A DNA stretch of 64,000 nucleotides from Leptospira abararensis (GCF_016918735.1 NZ_JAFFPR010000027.1:62001-126000); one strand, 5' to 3'. Shown: positions 11,075-23,451, numbered from the stretch's first letter. Made by a program: numbers and translations. Notes: a model not told the origin generated them from the sequence alone.

Positions 11075-11608
11075 ATGGCTCAAGACAGAATTGAACAAGG
11101 ACGTGGATTTGGTGCAAAGCGCCCGAAAAAATCCACATCTCTAGGAAACAAAAACTTGGTTCCCGTTCCGGAAGGTGCAACCACCTCTCCTAAACGTGTG
11201 GGTCAAGGTCCAGGATCCGGGATGGGAAAAACTTCCACTCGTGGTTCCAAAGGACAAAGAGCTCGTGCATCTTCTATGAAACGTGGTTTCGAAGGTGGAC
11301 AGATGCCTCTCCACAAACGTTTGCCAAAACGCGGTTTTACAAATATTTTCTCTGTGGAGTTCCAACCAGTGAACTTGATCTCTTTATCTAAAGCAGGTCT
11401 TTCTGGGGAAGTAACTCCCGCGATTCTCAAAGCAAAAAGTTTGATAAAGTCCGAAGTAGGACCAATTAAACTTTTGGGAACTGGAGAAGTGACTGCTGCC
11501 ATCACCATTACGGTAGATGCTTTTTCTGCCTCTGCAAAAGAGAAAATTGAAAAAGCGGGTGGAAAAGTCATCATTAGAGAAAAGAAAAAAGAAGAGAAAA
11601 AAAACTAG
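11075..11608 (+). CDS. rplO: Ribosomal protein L15
   Basis: A 177-residue L15 with the Gly/Arg-rich N-terminal region VGQGPGSGMGKTSTRGSKGQ and FEGGQMPLHKRLPKRGF, followed by the globular domain. It is a late-assembly 50S protein. The N-terminus (about 25 residues before the usual start region) and the Lys/Glu-rich C-terminus are both longer than in E. coli (144 residues). Confidence 0.97.
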   Translation: MAQDRIEQGRGFGAKRPKKSTSLGNKNLVPVPEGATTSPKRVGQGPGSGMGKTSTRGSKGQRARASSMKRGFEGGQMPLHKRLPKRGFTNIFSVEFQPVNLISLSKAGLSGEVTPAILKAKSLIKSEVGPIKLLGTGEVTAAITITVDAFSASAKEKIEKAGGKVIIREKKKEEKKN

Positions 11609-11615
11609 ATAACCT

Positions 11616-12995
11616 ATGTTTCAAACCATCGCTAACATCTTTCGAATCCCGGAATTAAGATCTAAAATCCTATTTACGATCGGTATGTTGTTACTTTTTA
11701 GAATGGGAACTCACGTGACCATTCCTGGTATCAACAGCCTTATTGTTACGGGCATTACTGCCGATCCGAGTGAAGGTTTCCTCGGAATGGTAGATTTGTT
11801 TGCCGGTGGTGCTCTTCTCAAGTTCTCTATTTTTGCACTTGGAATTATGCCTTATATTTCTTCCTCCATCATCATGCAACTAGTCATGGTTCTCATTCCT
11901 AGTTTGCAAAAAATGCAAAAGGAAGGAGAAGAGGGTAGAAAAAAAATCCAACAGTACACGAAGTACGGAACGCTCATCCTTTGTGCGATCCAGTCCCTTG
12001 CCGTGATCCAATTGGCAAATTCTTGGTCTACTGGATCGGGAACGGCACAAGCAAAGTATCCGGGTCTCATCAATCCATCCGTAGAAGGTTACTTTTTACC
12101 CATAGCGATGTTATCCATCACTACGGGAACAGTGCTTCTCATTTGGCTTGGGGAACAAATTACGGAACGCGGAATTGGTAACGGGATCTCTCTCATTATC
12201 TTTGCGGGGATTATTGGACGTATGCCAGAAGCACTCATCGCAATGTTTACTTCTGACACTTCAGATGCTCTAAGCATTCTCATTCTTATCATTATCTTTA
12301 TTGTTCTTATTTCCTTGACTGTGATTTTAACCCAAGGGGTTCGCCGGGTTCCACTTAATTACGGAAAACAAATGGTGGGTCGTAAGATGGTTCAGGCTCG
12401 TAGCCAATCCATCCCTTTTAAAGTCAACAGTGCGAACGTAATGCCAATAATCTTTGCATCCTCACTCATTTTATTCCCACAAACAATTGTTCAGTGGTTA
12501 TCGTCTAAGGGTGGTCAGTGGGCAGGTTGGGCAGTGATTATGGACTATTTTAACCCATTCTCTCAAATTTGGTATCACGCCCTTTTTTATTATGTGATTT
12601 ATACATCTCTAATCATTTTCTTTGCGTATTTTTATACAGCGATTCAGTTCAATCCACAGGAACTTGCTGATAACCTGAAAAAATACGGTGGGTTCATTCC
12701 AGGAGTTCGTCCCGGAAGCCAAACCAAAGATATGATCGAGAAAATTCTGAATCGAATCACCCTTCCGGGTGCTCTTTTCCTTGCAGGTCTTGCTCTTGCT
12801 CCGTATCTCATCATTAAGTTCTTAAACCTCGGTTCGAACACCGGTGGCGGAACTTTGGTGTATACATTCGGAGGAACTTCGCTCCTGATTATGGTGGGTG
12901 TGGCACTCGAAACCTTAAAACAAATCGAAGCCCAACTCCTGATGAGAAACTACGAAGGTTTCATGAAGAAGACTAAAATCAAGGGAAGAGTGTAA
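11616..12995 (+). CDS. secY: Protein translocase subunit SecY
   Basis: A 459-residue inner-membrane channel protein of the Sec translocon. The N-terminal segment [22 protein letters not shown], then [22 protein letters not shown] (TM2 and plug region), repeated hydrophobic segments totalling about ten, and the C5 loop GFIPGVRPG are all present. It lies in the standard rplO-secY-adk order, 7 nt after rplO and 3 nt before adk. Confidence 0.98.
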   Translation: MFQTIANIFRIPELRSKILFTIGMLLLFRMGTHVTIPGINSLIVTGITADPSEGFLGMVDLFAGGALLKFSIFALGIMPYISSSIIMQLVMVLIPSLQKMQKEGEEGRKKIQQYTKYGTLILCAIQSLAVIQLANSWSTGSGTAQAKYPGLINPSVEGYFLPIAMLSITTGTVLLIWLGEQITERGIGNGISLIIFAGIIGRMPEALIAMFTSDTSDALSILILIIIFIVLISLTVILTQGVRRVPLNYGKQMVGRKMVQARSQSIPFKVNSANVMPIIFASSLILFPQTIVQWLSSKGGQWAGWAVIMDYFNPFSQIWYHALFYYVIYTSLIIFFAYFYTAIQFNPQELADNLKKYGGFIPGVRPGSQTKDMIEKILNRITLPGALFLAGLALAPYLIIKFLNLGSNTGGGTLVYTFGGTSLLIMVGVALETLKQIEAQLLMRNYEGFMKKTKIKGRV

Positions 12996-12998
12996 CGA

Positions 12999-13559
12999 AT
13001 GAAGAGACTCATTTTTATGGGGCCCCCAGGTGCTGGAAAAGGGACCCAAGCTGACATCATCAAAGAGAAATACCAAATCCCGCAGATCTCAACTGGAGAC
13101 ATTCTCCGTGCTGCCGTAAAAAACGGAACCCCTATGGGGATTGAAGCAAAAAAATATATGGACGCTGGAGACCTTGTTCCAGATGCTGTCGTTATAGGCA
13201 TAATTCGCGACCGTTTGGTCGAATCTGATTGTGCGAATGGATTCATTCTGGATGGATTTCCTAGGACGGTGGAGCAAGCAAAGGCTCTCTCGGAAATCCT
13301 CAAAGAGCTCCACATGGAGCTCGACTCCGTTGTCAACCTAGACGTTCCTGACGAAGAACTCGTCAAACGGTTGCTAGGTAGAGCGATCAAAGAAGGACGC
13401 TCGGATGACAACGAAGAGACCATCAAAAACCGTCTGCATACTTACAACACCAAGACGTTGCCCCTGATAGACTTTTATAAAGGCTCTGGGATCCTTCGGC
13501 AAATCAATGGTTTGGGAAGTATGGAAGAAATCACTAACACTATTTTAAAATCGATCTAG
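12999..13559 (+). CDS. adk: Adenylate kinase, short-LID type
   Basis: This enzyme converts ATP and AMP to two ADP. The P-loop GPPGAGKGT is at residues 8-16, [10 protein letters not shown] is the AMP-binding part, and GFPRTVEQA follows. The protein has 186 residues because the LID is the short form ([17 protein letters not shown]) and lacks the 27-residue insert and zinc cysteines of long-type kinases. Unlike many operons of this type, no map gene (methionine aminopeptidase) stands between adk and infA. Confidence 0.97.
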   Translation: MKRLIFMGPPGAGKGTQADIIKEKYQIPQISTGDILRAAVKNGTPMGIEAKKYMDAGDLVPDAVVIGIIRDRLVESDCANGFILDGFPRTVEQAKALSEILKELHMELDSVVNLDVPDEELVKRLLGRAIKEGRSDDNEETIKNRLHTYNTKTLPLIDFYKGSGILRQINGLGSMEEITNTILKSI

Positions 13560-13560
13560 T

Positions 13561-13565
13561 AGGAG
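13561..13565 (+). promoter_or_regulatory. Ribosome binding site of infA
   Basis: AGGAG, just after the adk stop. Seven nucleotides separate it from the CTG at 13573, which is an ordinary spacing. This site, with an in-frame TAG at 13567-13569, is what fixes CTG as the start of infA. Confidence 0.75.
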
Positions 13566-13572
13566 ATAGACC

Positions 13573-13791
13573 CTGGCTAAGGAAGAAGCAATCACCATCG
13601 ACGGAACCGTTTTAGAACCGTTACCGAATGCCATGTTCCGTGTGGAACTGGAGAACGGTCATAAAGTTCTAGCACACATTTCGGGAAAAATGCGTATGCA
13701 TTATATCCGTATATTACCCGGCGATAAGGTTACTGTAGAACTTTCTCCTTATGACTTAACCAAGGGTCGCATCACTTACAGAAAGAAATAG
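13573..13791 (+). CDS. infA: Translation initiation factor IF-1, apparent CTG start
   Basis: A 72-codon gene whose product ([18 protein letters not shown], then [20 protein letters not shown] and [20 protein letters not shown]) is a full-length IF-1 with the OB fold. The canonical IF-1 N-terminus is MAKEEAI; here the codon in the Met position is CTG. An in-frame TAG ends 3 nt upstream, and the first in-frame ATG lies at codon 21, inside the conserved core, so no normal start can give an intact protein. A good ribosome binding site is spaced for the CTG. IF-1 binds the 30S A site during initiation. The identity is secure; the CTG start is the oddity. Confidence 0.95.
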   Translation: MAKEEAITIDGTVLEPLPNAMFRVELENGHKVLAHISGKMRMHYIRILPGDKVTVELSPYDLTKGRITYRKK

Positions 13792-13800
13792 GGAACTACA

Positions 13801-13914
13801 ATGAAAGTTAGATCATCAGTTAAAAAAATCTGTCCAGAATGCAAAGTCATTCGCAGAAAAGGTGTAATCCGAGTGATTTGCACGAACCCAAAACACAAAC
13901 AAAGGCAAAGATAG
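13801..13914 (+). CDS. rpmJ: Ribosomal protein L36, zinc-binding form
   Basis: A 37-residue protein, [20 protein letters not shown] followed by [17 protein letters not shown]. Cys11, Cys14, Cys27 and His32 form the zinc ribbon of the C+ form. It is the standard neighbour of infA and rpsM at the junction of the spc and alpha operons. Confidence 0.96.
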   Translation: MKVRSSVKKICPECKVIRRKGVIRVICTNPKHKQRQR

Positions 13915-13920
13915 AAAGAT

Positions 13921-14301
13921 ATGGCACGTATCGCGGGTGTTGATTTACCATCAAACAAAAGAATAGTGATCGGTCTTACATACGTATTTGGTATTGGTAA
14001 GACATCCTCTCAAAGTATCCTGAAAAAAGCAGGAATTGACGAATCTATCAGGGTGAAGGACCTTTCGGACGAACAAGAAGCCGCGATCCGTAGAGTCATT
14101 GAAGAATCATACCAGGTAGAAGGGGATCTTCGTTCTGAAGTTAACCTAAACATCAAACGATTGATGGACGTAGGTTGTTACAGAGGTTTCCGTCATAGAC
14201 GAGGACTTCCAGTCAACGGACAAAGAACAAGAACCAATGCTAGAACCCGTAAGGGTGTCAAGAAGACTGTTGCCAATAAGAAAAAGGCACCAGGTAAATA
14301 G
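13921..14301 (+). CDS. rpsM: Ribosomal protein S13
   Basis: A 126-residue S13 starting [21 protein letters not shown], with the helix-two-turn-helix region and the basic C-terminal tail ([20 protein letters not shown]) that reaches toward P-site tRNA. It opens the alpha operon block rpsM-rpsK-rpsD-rpoA-rplQ. Confidence 0.98.
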   Translation: MARIAGVDLPSNKRIVIGLTYVFGIGKTSSQSILKKAGIDESIRVKDLSDEQEAAIRRVIEESYQVEGDLRSEVNLNIKRLMDVGCYRGFRHRRGLPVNGQRTRTNARTRKGVKKTVANKKKAPGK

Positions 14302-14312
14302 AGGACTGATCC

Positions 14313-14726
14313 ATGGCTGAAAAAGACGCTAAGAATAAAAAAGATACCAAAAAGGTTAAGAAAAAAGAAAAGAAGAATGTTCCACGAGGTAAGGTATACA
14401 TCCAAGCTTCGTTTAACAATACGATTGTATCCATTACGGATATGGTTGGGAATGTTCTTTCTTGGTCTTCTTCTGGGATGATGGGATTTCGTGGATCCAA
14501 AAAATCCACTCCCTATGCGGCGCAGGTAGCTGCTACTAACGCTGCCGAAAAAGCAATTGAAGCTTCTGGTCTTTCCGAAGTTGATGTGATGGTTTCTGGT
14601 CCAGGAATTGGACGAGAATCTGCTATCCGATCTTTAACTACGAAAGGGCTTGCAATCAAACTCATTAAAGACGTAACTCCGCTCCCTCACAATGGGTGCC
14701 GACCACGAAAAAGAAGAAGGGTGTAG
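14313..14726 (+). CDS. rpsK: Ribosomal protein S11 with Lys-rich N-terminal extension
   Basis: A 137-residue S11 on the 30S platform. The core from [18 protein letters not shown] to the invariant end [16 protein letters not shown] is intact. The N-terminus is a highly charged run of about 24 residues ([20 protein letters not shown]), richer in Lys than usual. The Asn-Gly in HNGC is the site of isoaspartate in some bacteria. Confidence 0.97.
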   Translation: MAEKDAKNKKDTKKVKKKEKKNVPRGKVYIQASFNNTIVSITDMVGNVLSWSSSGMMGFRGSKKSTPYAAQVAATNAAEKAIEASGLSEVDVMVSGPGIGRESAIRSLTTKGLAIKLIKDVTPLPHNGCRPRKRRRV

Positions 14727-14736
14727 GAATTAGATT

Positions 14737-15369
14737 ATGGCACGTTACAGAGGTCCAGTTGTTAAATTGATGAGAAGAGAGGGGTTAAACCTCTTTCTCA
14801 AAAATAGTCATACATTACATAAAGAAAAATCTTCCCTTGAAAAGAGAAAGTACCCGCCAGGTCTTCCTCCAAAGAAAAAAGGAAAGATCACTGAATACGG
14901 AGCTCAGCTTCGTGAAAAACAAAAAGTAAAACGCGCTTACGGAGTTTTAGAAAAACAATTCCGTAGATACTTCGAAGAAGCAACTCACACTCCAGGGATC
15001 CCTGGTGAGAACCTACTCCAGTTCCTCGAAAGAAGATTGGATAACGTTCTTTATCGTATGGGTTATGCTGTCACAAGAAGACAAGCACGTAACTTTGTTG
15101 CTCACAGACATGTTTTAGTGAATGGCCACCGAGTAGACATCTGTTCTTACCGAGTGAACATAGGTGATAAAATCGAGATTCGTGAGAAGTTCCAAAAATC
15201 TACCTTTATTGAAGAAAACATCAAACTAGCTCAAGCAATCAATCGTACTGCTTCTTGGGTGAGTGTAGATTATTCCAAGTTCTCTGGAGAAGTGTTATCA
15301 CTTCCAACAAGAGATCATATTGATATCCCTGTGAAAGAACAGGTAATCGTAGAGTTGTACTCGAAGTAA
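14737..15369 (+). CDS. rpsD: Ribosomal protein S4
   Basis: A 210-residue S4, a primary 16S rRNA binder. The N-terminal part lacks the zinc cysteines (C- form), and the S4 RNA-binding domain [20 protein letters not shown] followed by [11 protein letters not shown] is complete. It stands in the standard place before rpoA. Confidence 0.98.
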   Translation: MARYRGPVVKLMRREGLNLFLKNSHTLHKEKSSLEKRKYPPGLPPKKKGKITEYGAQLREKQKVKRAYGVLEKQFRRYFEEATHTPGIPGENLLQFLERRLDNVLYRMGYAVTRRQARNFVAHRHVLVNGHRVDICSYRVNIGDKIEIREKFQKSTFIEENIKLAQAINRTASWVSVDYSKFSGEVLSLPTRDHIDIPVKEQVIVELYSK

Positions 15370-15394
15370 GAATTTAGAGAAGAAGGATACGACA

Positions 15395-16372
15395 TTGTCT
15401 CCAAAGAATTTATTAAAAGGTTTTAAAAGACCCAAAAAAATCGAATTCACCACTGATGTGAATACACCAAACTATGGTAAGTTTGTTGCAGAACCTTTCG
15501 AAAGAGGAATTGGTACAACGATCGGTAACTCCCTTCGTCGTACGCTTATGTCTTCAATCGAAGGTGCGGCAATTTCCGCAATTCGAATTGAAGGAGTCTC
15601 TCACGAGTTCTCTTACATCGAAGGTGTAGCAGAAGACGTTACTCGTATCATTCTTAACTTAAAACAAGTTCGAATCAAATACGAGCCTGAAGACAAAGAA
15701 GCAAGCAAAGTAATCCACTTAGAATTAAAAGGTGCAGGTTACTTTCGTGCGGCTGACCTAGCAGTTGATTCTTCGATTGAAATCATGAACCCAGACCTTC
15801 ATATTGCCACTCTCAATGAGGATGCCAATTTGATTATGGATTTGGAGATCCAAAGAGGACGTGGATACGTTCCTGCTGAGGATAAAAAGAAAGATATTGA
15901 AGTTTTGGGAACTATCCCAATCGATTCTATTTTTTCACCAATCCAAAAAGTATTGTTTGAAGTATCAGAAACTCGTGTTGCACAACGTTCTGATTACGAA
16001 AAACTGACTATGGAAGTTTGGACTGACGGTTCTGTGTCTCCAGAGGATGCAGTAGCACAAGCAGCAAAAATATTAAAAGACCACCTAACTGTTTTCATCA
16101 ACTTTGAAGAAGAAATTGAAGAAGAAGAAGAGGAATTGGATGAAGCTGACGAAAAACTAAAAGCAGCTTTATCTAAACATGTAGAAGAATTAGAACTTTC
16201 GGTTCGTTCTACAAACGTTCTTCGCAGTTTGGAAATAGACTTCATTGGTGAACTCGTTAAGAGATCAGAAGACGAAATGACTAAATCAAAACATTTCAGC
16301 GAACAAAGTTTACAAGAGTTGAAAGCAAAACTTTCCTCTATGGGACTTTCGTTCGGTATGAGAGATTTTTAA
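15395..16372 (+). CDS. rpoA: RNA polymerase alpha subunit
   Basis: A 325-residue alpha subunit. The N-terminal assembly domain shows [20 protein letters not shown]; an acidic linker ([17 protein letters not shown], around residues 236-252) precedes the C-terminal domain [22 protein letters not shown] that contacts UP elements and activators. The start is TTG at 15395, preceded by AGAAGGATACGAC; no in-frame ATG gives a comparable N-terminus. Confidence 0.98.
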   Translation: MSPKNLLKGFKRPKKIEFTTDVNTPNYGKFVAEPFERGIGTTIGNSLRRTLMSSIEGAAISAIRIEGVSHEFSYIEGVAEDVTRIILNLKQVRIKYEPEDKEASKVIHLELKGAGYFRAADLAVDSSIEIMNPDLHIATLNEDANLIMDLEIQRGRGYVPAEDKKKDIEVLGTIPIDSIFSPIQKVLFEVSETRVAQRSDYEKLTMEVWTDGSVSPEDAVAQAAKILKDHLTVFINFEEEIEEEEEELDEADEKLKAALSKHVEELELSVRSTNVLRSLEIDFIGELVKRSEDEMTKSKHFSEQSLQELKAKLSSMGLSFGMRDF

Positions 16373-16373
16373 G

Positions 16374-16889
16374 ATGAACAAACGTAATAAAGTTAAACAA
16401 CTCAATAGATCCGCAGATCATAGAAAAGCTATGATTCAAAATATGGTAATCTCTCTTCTTCGTCACGAAAGGATCGAGTCCTCGGTTGCGAAATTGAAGG
16501 TGGCTCGTTCCTATGCAGAACGAATCATCACTAGAGCAAAACGCAATTTGGATGCTAACCTAGCAAACCTTGATGAACAAAAGAAAAATGCTGCGATTTT
16601 GCACAATACAAGGTATCTTTATAGCCATCTTGGTGACCAAGAAATCGTAACAAAACTTTTGAAAGATCTCGCTAATCGTTACGCAGAAAGAGTCGGTGGA
16701 TACACAAGAATCATTCGTTTGGTAAACCGTCCTTCTGATAACACAGCGATGGGAATTTTGGAACTGGTAGATCGCAAAACTCAAGATGAGTTAAAAGCGG
16801 AATCCAAAGCAAAACGCGAAGAAAAGAAACCTGTGAAGAAAGAAGAAAAACCCAAAAAAGCAAAGAAGGAAAAAGTCGCTACGAAATAG
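16374..16889 (+). CDS. rplQ: Ribosomal protein L17 with long charged C-terminal tail
   Basis: L17 core [20 protein letters not shown] to about residue 125, including [23 protein letters not shown], lies near the tunnel exit. The protein has 171 residues against about 120 usual; the last 40 are almost entirely Lys, Glu, Ala and Pro ([20 protein letters not shown]). It is the last gene of the ribosomal block and is followed by a terminator. Confidence 0.96.
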   Translation: MNKRNKVKQLNRSADHRKAMIQNMVISLLRHERIESSVAKLKVARSYAERIITRAKRNLDANLANLDEQKKNAAILHNTRYLYSHLGDQEIVTKLLKDLANRYAERVGGYTRIIRLVNRPSDNTAMGILELVDRKTQDELKAESKAKREEKKPVKKEEKPKKAKKEKVATK

Positions 16890-16921
16890 GACTGATTCTA
16901 AACCAAACTGATTTGGGAACA

Positions 16922-16955
16922 AAAGCCTACTCAACAATGAGTGGGCTTTTTTTTT
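16922..16955 (+). terminator. Rho-independent terminator of the ribosomal protein block
   Basis: The arms AAAGCCTACTC (16922-16932) and GAGTGGGCTTT (16939-16949) pair over 11 bp with one G-T pair and a 6-nt loop, followed by a run of T to 16955. It lies 32 nt after the rplQ stop. Confidence 0.92.
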
Positions 16956-17000
16956 ATTGCATTCGTTCGGATTTTAAATTAAATTCTACATTCCAAACGC

Positions 17001-18821
17001 ATGACTCCTGCCCTTTCCACATCTGATTCTATATGGCATACTGCTTTTAGTTCAAGTCCTATTGGGATGGCTTTAACTGATATGGAGACGGGCCTATATG
17101 TCGATGCAAACGAAGTCTATTGTACCTGGCTTGGTCGGACACGGGAAGAGGTGATTGGCAAATCCACGCTTGATTTAGGGATTTACTCTAATGTAAAGGA
17201 TCGGGATTCCATCTTAGCCAATTTAAGAAAGGATGGTTATGTATTGAATTTAGAAGTTCCCCTCATTACCAAACAGGGTGCTACGGTTACCATTTTGTTC
17301 AGTGGACGAATCGTGGAGAATGGGAAGTATCTTCTTTCCGCAGGGCAAAACATCACTGCCCTGAAAGAGAAAGAATACCTGGCTGCTGTTTTGCAGAACG
17401 AACTCGTCATCAGTAAAGAATTATTTGAAAGTGTTTTCCGTTTGAATCCGGCAGCTGTCAGTCTTTCCAATGCACAGACGGCAGTTTATGACGATGTCAA
17501 TGAAGCTTACTGCCGTCTCATTGGTTATTCAAGAGAAGAAATTATCGGACGCGCCTCTCATGATTTAAACATTTGGATTACCAAATTTGATCGAGAACGG
17601 CTGATGACGGAACTTCTCAAAAAAGGTTGGAGCACCGGGATGGAAGCCAGTATTCGGACTAAGTCTGGCGAGATCCGCCATGTAGTTTCTGGAAATACCA
17701 TTTTGCAGACTAAAGGCCGACCTACACTACTCGCCATTCTGATTGATGTTACCGAATCCAAACAAAGTAAAGAGGCGCTTGAATTTGCTGTAAAAGAAAG
17801 AACAAAAGAACTCAATCGAATTTTAGAAGACTTACAAAAGACTCAGGACCAATTGATTCTTTCTGAAAAGATGGCCACCTTGGGTCAGTTAGTTGCTGGT
17901 GTCGCTCATGAAATCAATAATCCATTGGCAGCCATTGCTGCATTTAGTGAACAAATCTACAATCGAATGGGAAATTTCGGAAGTCGTTTATTCCAAATCA
18001 AGGAATGTTTTTCAAAATATTCGGATAAGGAAATTAACGAAATTATCTCTTGGATCATTGAGTTGTTTACGATCAAACCGAAATCACTCAATTTTGCTGA
18101 GTCAAGAAAGGCCAAAAAAGATTTAGAAGGTATTTTCCTTAGTCTGGATATCGGCTCGGCATACGACTTAGCTGATCGGATTGTGGACCTTGGAGTATCT
18201 GAGTTCATTTTAGAAAATGAAAAGTTCTTACCTTACTTCAAATCCTCACATTTATTAGAGTTAGTTCTCTCGGAATTAAATACCTTACGTAGCATTGAGT
18301 CCATTCGTTTGGCGGTGGAACGTACTTCCAAAATTGTCTATAGTTTAAAGAGCTATGGACGTTTTGACCGTAACGAAGCAAAATCACAAATCAATTTGGT
18401 CGATACCATTGAAACGGTTCTTACACTTTACCAAAGTAAAATGAAAACGGGAGTGGAGTGCATTAGGCTATACAATGCAACTCCCATCATTGCTGGTTAT
18501 CCAGATGAACTGATACAAATTTGGACTAATCTCATTTACAATGCCTTACAAGCAATGGCTTTTAAAGGATCTTTAACCATACAAGTGGATGAGTTTGAGA
18601 AGGAGGTGGTGGTTCGTGTGAAGGATACAGGGCCGGGAATTCCTGTGGCCATTCAAAAAAGGATATTTGAACCATTTTATACTACCAAAGAAAAAGGGGA
18701 AGGGACCGGACTTGGTCTTGGGATTGTAAAACAATCGGTCGAAGAAAGACATCATGGCCGGATTCAATTCCAATCAGAACCCGGCAACACAGAGTTTCAA
18801 GTGACCTTACCTAAAATCTAG
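17001..18821 (+). CDS. PAS-PAS sensor histidine kinase with insert in the phosphoacceptor domain
   Basis: A 606-residue protein without membrane segments, so probably cytoplasmic. Two PAS domains (about residues 10-125 and 140-260) precede a coiled coil and the H-box VAHEINNPLAAIAAF with phosphoacceptor His303. The second helix of the DHp domain (RLAVERTSKIVYSLKSYGRF) comes only about 130 residues later, so an extra alpha-rich segment splits DHp. The ATPase domain has the N-box (WTNLIYNALQAM), G1 (VKDTGPGIP) and G2 (GEGTGLGLGIVK). No response regulator is adjacent. No good ribosome binding site precedes the ATG. The last 11 nt overlap the opposite gene. Confidence 0.9.
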   Translation: MTPALSTSDSIWHTAFSSSPIGMALTDMETGLYVDANEVYCTWLGRTREEVIGKSTLDLGIYSNVKDRDSILANLRKDGYVLNLEVPLITKQGATVTILFSGRIVENGKYLLSAGQNITALKEKEYLAAVLQNELVISKELFESVFRLNPAAVSLSNAQTAVYDDVNEAYCRLIGYSREEIIGRASHDLNIWITKFDRERLMTELLKKGWSTGMEASIRTKSGEIRHVVSGNTILQTKGRPTLLAILIDVTESKQSKEALEFAVKERTKELNRILEDLQKTQDQLILSEKMATLGQLVAGVAHEINNPLAAIAAFSEQIYNRMGNFGSRLFQIKECFSKYSDKEINEIISWIIELFTIKPKSLNFAESRKAKKDLEGIFLSLDIGSAYDLADRIVDLGVSEFILENEKFLPYFKSSHLLELVLSELNTLRSIESIRLAVERTSKIVYSLKSYGRFDRNEAKSQINLVDTIETVLTLYQSKMKTGVECIRLYNATPIIAGYPDELIQIWTNLIYNALQAMAFKGSLTIQVDEFEKEVVVRVKDTGPGIPVAIQKRIFEPFYTTKEKGEGTGLGLGIVKQSVEERHHGRIQFQSEPGNTEFQVTLPKI

Positions 18822-20829
18822 CAAGCTGCATCTGCAGTTTTTCCGCAATCAAATCAAAGTCCTCGTTTTGGATCACAGTTCGGTAAGCTGCAGTTACAAT
18901 GGGATGGCGTTTCTCATCTAGTTGGATTAGGTTTGGTAAAACTTTTAATCCATAAAAACCATTGGTGATTTTTTCCGGTCTTGTGCCATAAGCCAAATCA
19001 TACCCATACTTTCTATCCCTTGTATCTGATCCGAAACATGCCAACATAAAGTCTGTCATACCAGAAAGACCATTGAAGGTAGTGGGATCCCCACCTAACA
19101 AAACCCCTATAGATACCATTTCATTGAAAAAACGATTACTCAAATGAAAAAGTGTATTGTCCACGTTCCCACCTAATTCTCGTTTGAAATAACCTTCCAC
19201 AAGCCCCATCGCAAGAGCATAAACCGTTTTTAAGGCTCCACCGAGTTGGACACCTTTTGTGTCCCTCGAATTGATAGCGGTTCTTGTGAAAACATAGTTA
19301 TTAGTGAGAAGTTCTTTTAGTTTTGGAATGAGAGAGTCTTCGAAAGCAGAGATTTCAAATCCAGAAATTTTGCGTTCCATAATTTGGTCGGGATAACACG
19401 CACCAGAAACCACAGCAAGCCGGTCCCTTTCAATCAGTAACAATTCATTAAGGTCTTCTAAAATCAGTCCTTTTTTGGAACCGGTAAAACCTTTGATCAC
19501 GTTGACCATAGGGGATTTGTTTTTCTGAAGGTAAGTTCTTATTTTTGAGTAGATACTATCGAATTCCCAGGGATTGGTTCCTTGGATGAAGAGAGTGGCC
19601 GATTCCAAAACCTCTGGTTTATCCGAAAATTCGATATTAGGTGGCAATTTGTAAATGGGGTAATGGACCACATCACGCCTTTCTTCGTTACTCTGTTTTA
19701 CCATTTCGGAATCGGGGCTGTAGATTGTAACTTTTACGTTTTTATTTGCCATCACACAAGCAAAGGCCACGGACATATTAGAGGATCCTATGATAACCAC
19801 ATGTTCATCCGGTTTTTTCGGAACCGAAATAAGTTGGTTTGTTTCTCTCACGTCTCCTTTGTAGAGGTTACGATAGGTTCCATGTTTGTGTTTGTTTAAA
19901 TTGCTACCCACAAGTAGAGCAAGGTTATCGATAATGAACTGCTTTTTGTCTCCAGTACCTGGAAAAGAAATTTGTTCAATGTGAGAAGGAAAGGTGAGCA
20001 TTTCCTTTTTTGTGAGTTCCCCCACAAGGACGGGTTTTCCGATCACAAGTTTCCCAACCGCTTGGTTAAAAAGTAATCCTTCTATGGGGAGAATTTTTTC
20101 AGTTCCTTCCAGGGAAATGGGGAGAATGACTTTGTTGGCAACATAATGGTACACTGTGTCCACAAAAGGCATAAGTCTTCCATCTCGTGAGCGGGTACCT
20201 TCCGGGAAAATCGAAATGACCTTTCCATCGGATTGTAATTTCTGCGAGTTCCGGAAGGCTCGCATATTGATTTTTGTCATTACGTCGGAAAGAGATGGAT
20301 TGTCCGCCATATCCTTTTTGGAACATACAAGAAGGGTCCCAAACATATAGAGTCCGAGTCGTGTAAAATCTGGTTCGAATGCCAAACGTCCAGCAATAAA
20401 GACTAGGGATTCCGCAATCTTCCTTCCTTCAGGACCTGCATTGTAGAGAAGAGTGAAGATGGCTGGTGCATCTAGATGGCTTAAGTGGTTGGAGATGAGG
20501 GTCACCGGATATTTCCCGATCACTCCATCGAGGAGTCTTAAGTTCTCAACCCCTTCCACTTTGAATTTTTTCATGATGGGATCGAGGAACTTCAGCATAA
20601 AGTCACGAGGCTCTGGGCGGATGTCTGTATAAACGCCGATTTCTTCTAAACGTTCCGGTTCTTGGAAGATCTCCATGACCTTAGGTTTCGGTGTGCTTTG
20701 TGAAAGAACTAAAAACTCTTCTAAAATGGACTTTGCTTCGGATTCGGTAAGACCCGATTTTACAAATAGGTGGATGTTCTCAAAAAATTCTTTATGCCAG
20801 CGACCCAAAGTGGCTTCTTTTTCTGTCAT
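18811..20829 (-). CDS. Fusion of a PlsC-type acyltransferase with a glycerol-3-phosphate dehydrogenase-like domain
   Basis: A 672-residue two-domain protein. Residues about 100-310 form a glycerolipid acyltransferase with NHLSHLDAP (the HxxxxD catalytic motif) and FPEGTRSRDGRLMPF. Residues about 335-670 match GpsA: GVQLGGALKTVYALAMGLVEG holds the catalytic lysine, and LGGDPTTFNGLSGMTDFMLA matches the C-terminal domain. The Rossmann loop is degenerate: IIGSSNMSVAFA replaces GAGSWGTA, losing two of three glycines. The obvious reading is that one polypeptide makes or binds glycerol-3-phosphate and acylates it, feeding phospholipid synthesis, but dehydrogenase activity is doubtful. GAGG precedes the ATG by 5 nt. 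It overlaps the convergent kinase gene by 11 nt. Confidence 0.88.
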   Translation of the reverse strand: MTEKEATLGRWHKEFFENIHLFVKSGLTESEAKSILEEFLVLSQSTPKPKVMEIFQEPERLEEIGVYTDIRPEPRDFMLKFLDPIMKKFKVEGVENLRLLDGVIGKYPVTLISNHLSHLDAPAIFTLLYNAGPEGRKIAESLVFIAGRLAFEPDFTRLGLYMFGTLLVCSKKDMADNPSLSDVMTKINMRAFRNSQKLQSDGKVISIFPEGTRSRDGRLMPFVDTVYHYVANKVILPISLEGTEKILPIEGLLFNQAVGKLVIGKPVLVGELTKKEMLTFPSHIEQISFPGTGDKKQFIIDNLALLVGSNLNKHKHGTYRNLYKGDVRETNQLISVPKKPDEHVVIIGSSNMSVAFACVMANKNVKVTIYSPDSEMVKQSNEERRDVVHYPIYKLPPNIEFSDKPEVLESATLFIQGTNPWEFDSIYSKIRTYLQKNKSPMVNVIKGFTGSKKGLILEDLNELLLIERDRLAVVSGACYPDQIMERKISGFEISAFEDSLIPKLKELLTNNYVFTRTAINSRDTKGVQLGGALKTVYALAMGLVEGYFKRELGGNVDNTLFHLSNRFFNEMVSIGVLLGGDPTTFNGLSGMTDFMLACFGSDTRDRKYGYDLAYGTRPEKITNGFYGLKVLPNLIQLDEKRHPIVTAAYRTVIQNEDFDLIAEKLQMQLARF

Positions 20830-20951
20830 GTATGCCTCTAAACCGACATTAAATTACTGAAAACTTTCGATTTGTCTATTCGATTTTTACAATTGATTGC
20901 GTAAATCCAGGATTTCTCTAAACTGACTTCTTGGGTGATCGAGATCCCGGT

Positions 20952-23259
<2,308 letters not shown>

Positions 23260-23298
23260 AAAAAACGAGGTGCTTTGAATCTTTTTTTTAAGTAGTTG

Positions 23299-23326
23299 TT
23301 GACCGAGAAAGGTCCTTCGATATTCT
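23299..23326 (+). promoter_or_regulatory. Promoter of the tRNA-Lys/tRNA-Glu pair
   Basis: TTGACC (23299-23304), a 16-nt spacer, and TATTCT (23321-23326), placed so that transcription would start about 6 nt before tRNA-Lys. It fits a sigma-70 promoter well. Confidence 0.6.
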
Positions 23327-23337
23327 TGGCTACAGAA

Positions 23338-23411
<74 letters not shown>

Positions 23412-23451
23412 CATAAGAGTTCTTAAAACTCTAATTACAATGTTCTAAAAT

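Noticed and set aside
20931..20951. TTG start for hisZ
   Set aside because: It would add seven residues, but no ribosome binding site precedes it; the ATG at 20952 gives a normal N-terminus.
23260..23296. A-run and T-run after purA as a terminator
   Set aside because: The A-rich and T-rich tracts could pair, but there is no GC-containing stem, so it does not look like an intrinsic terminator.
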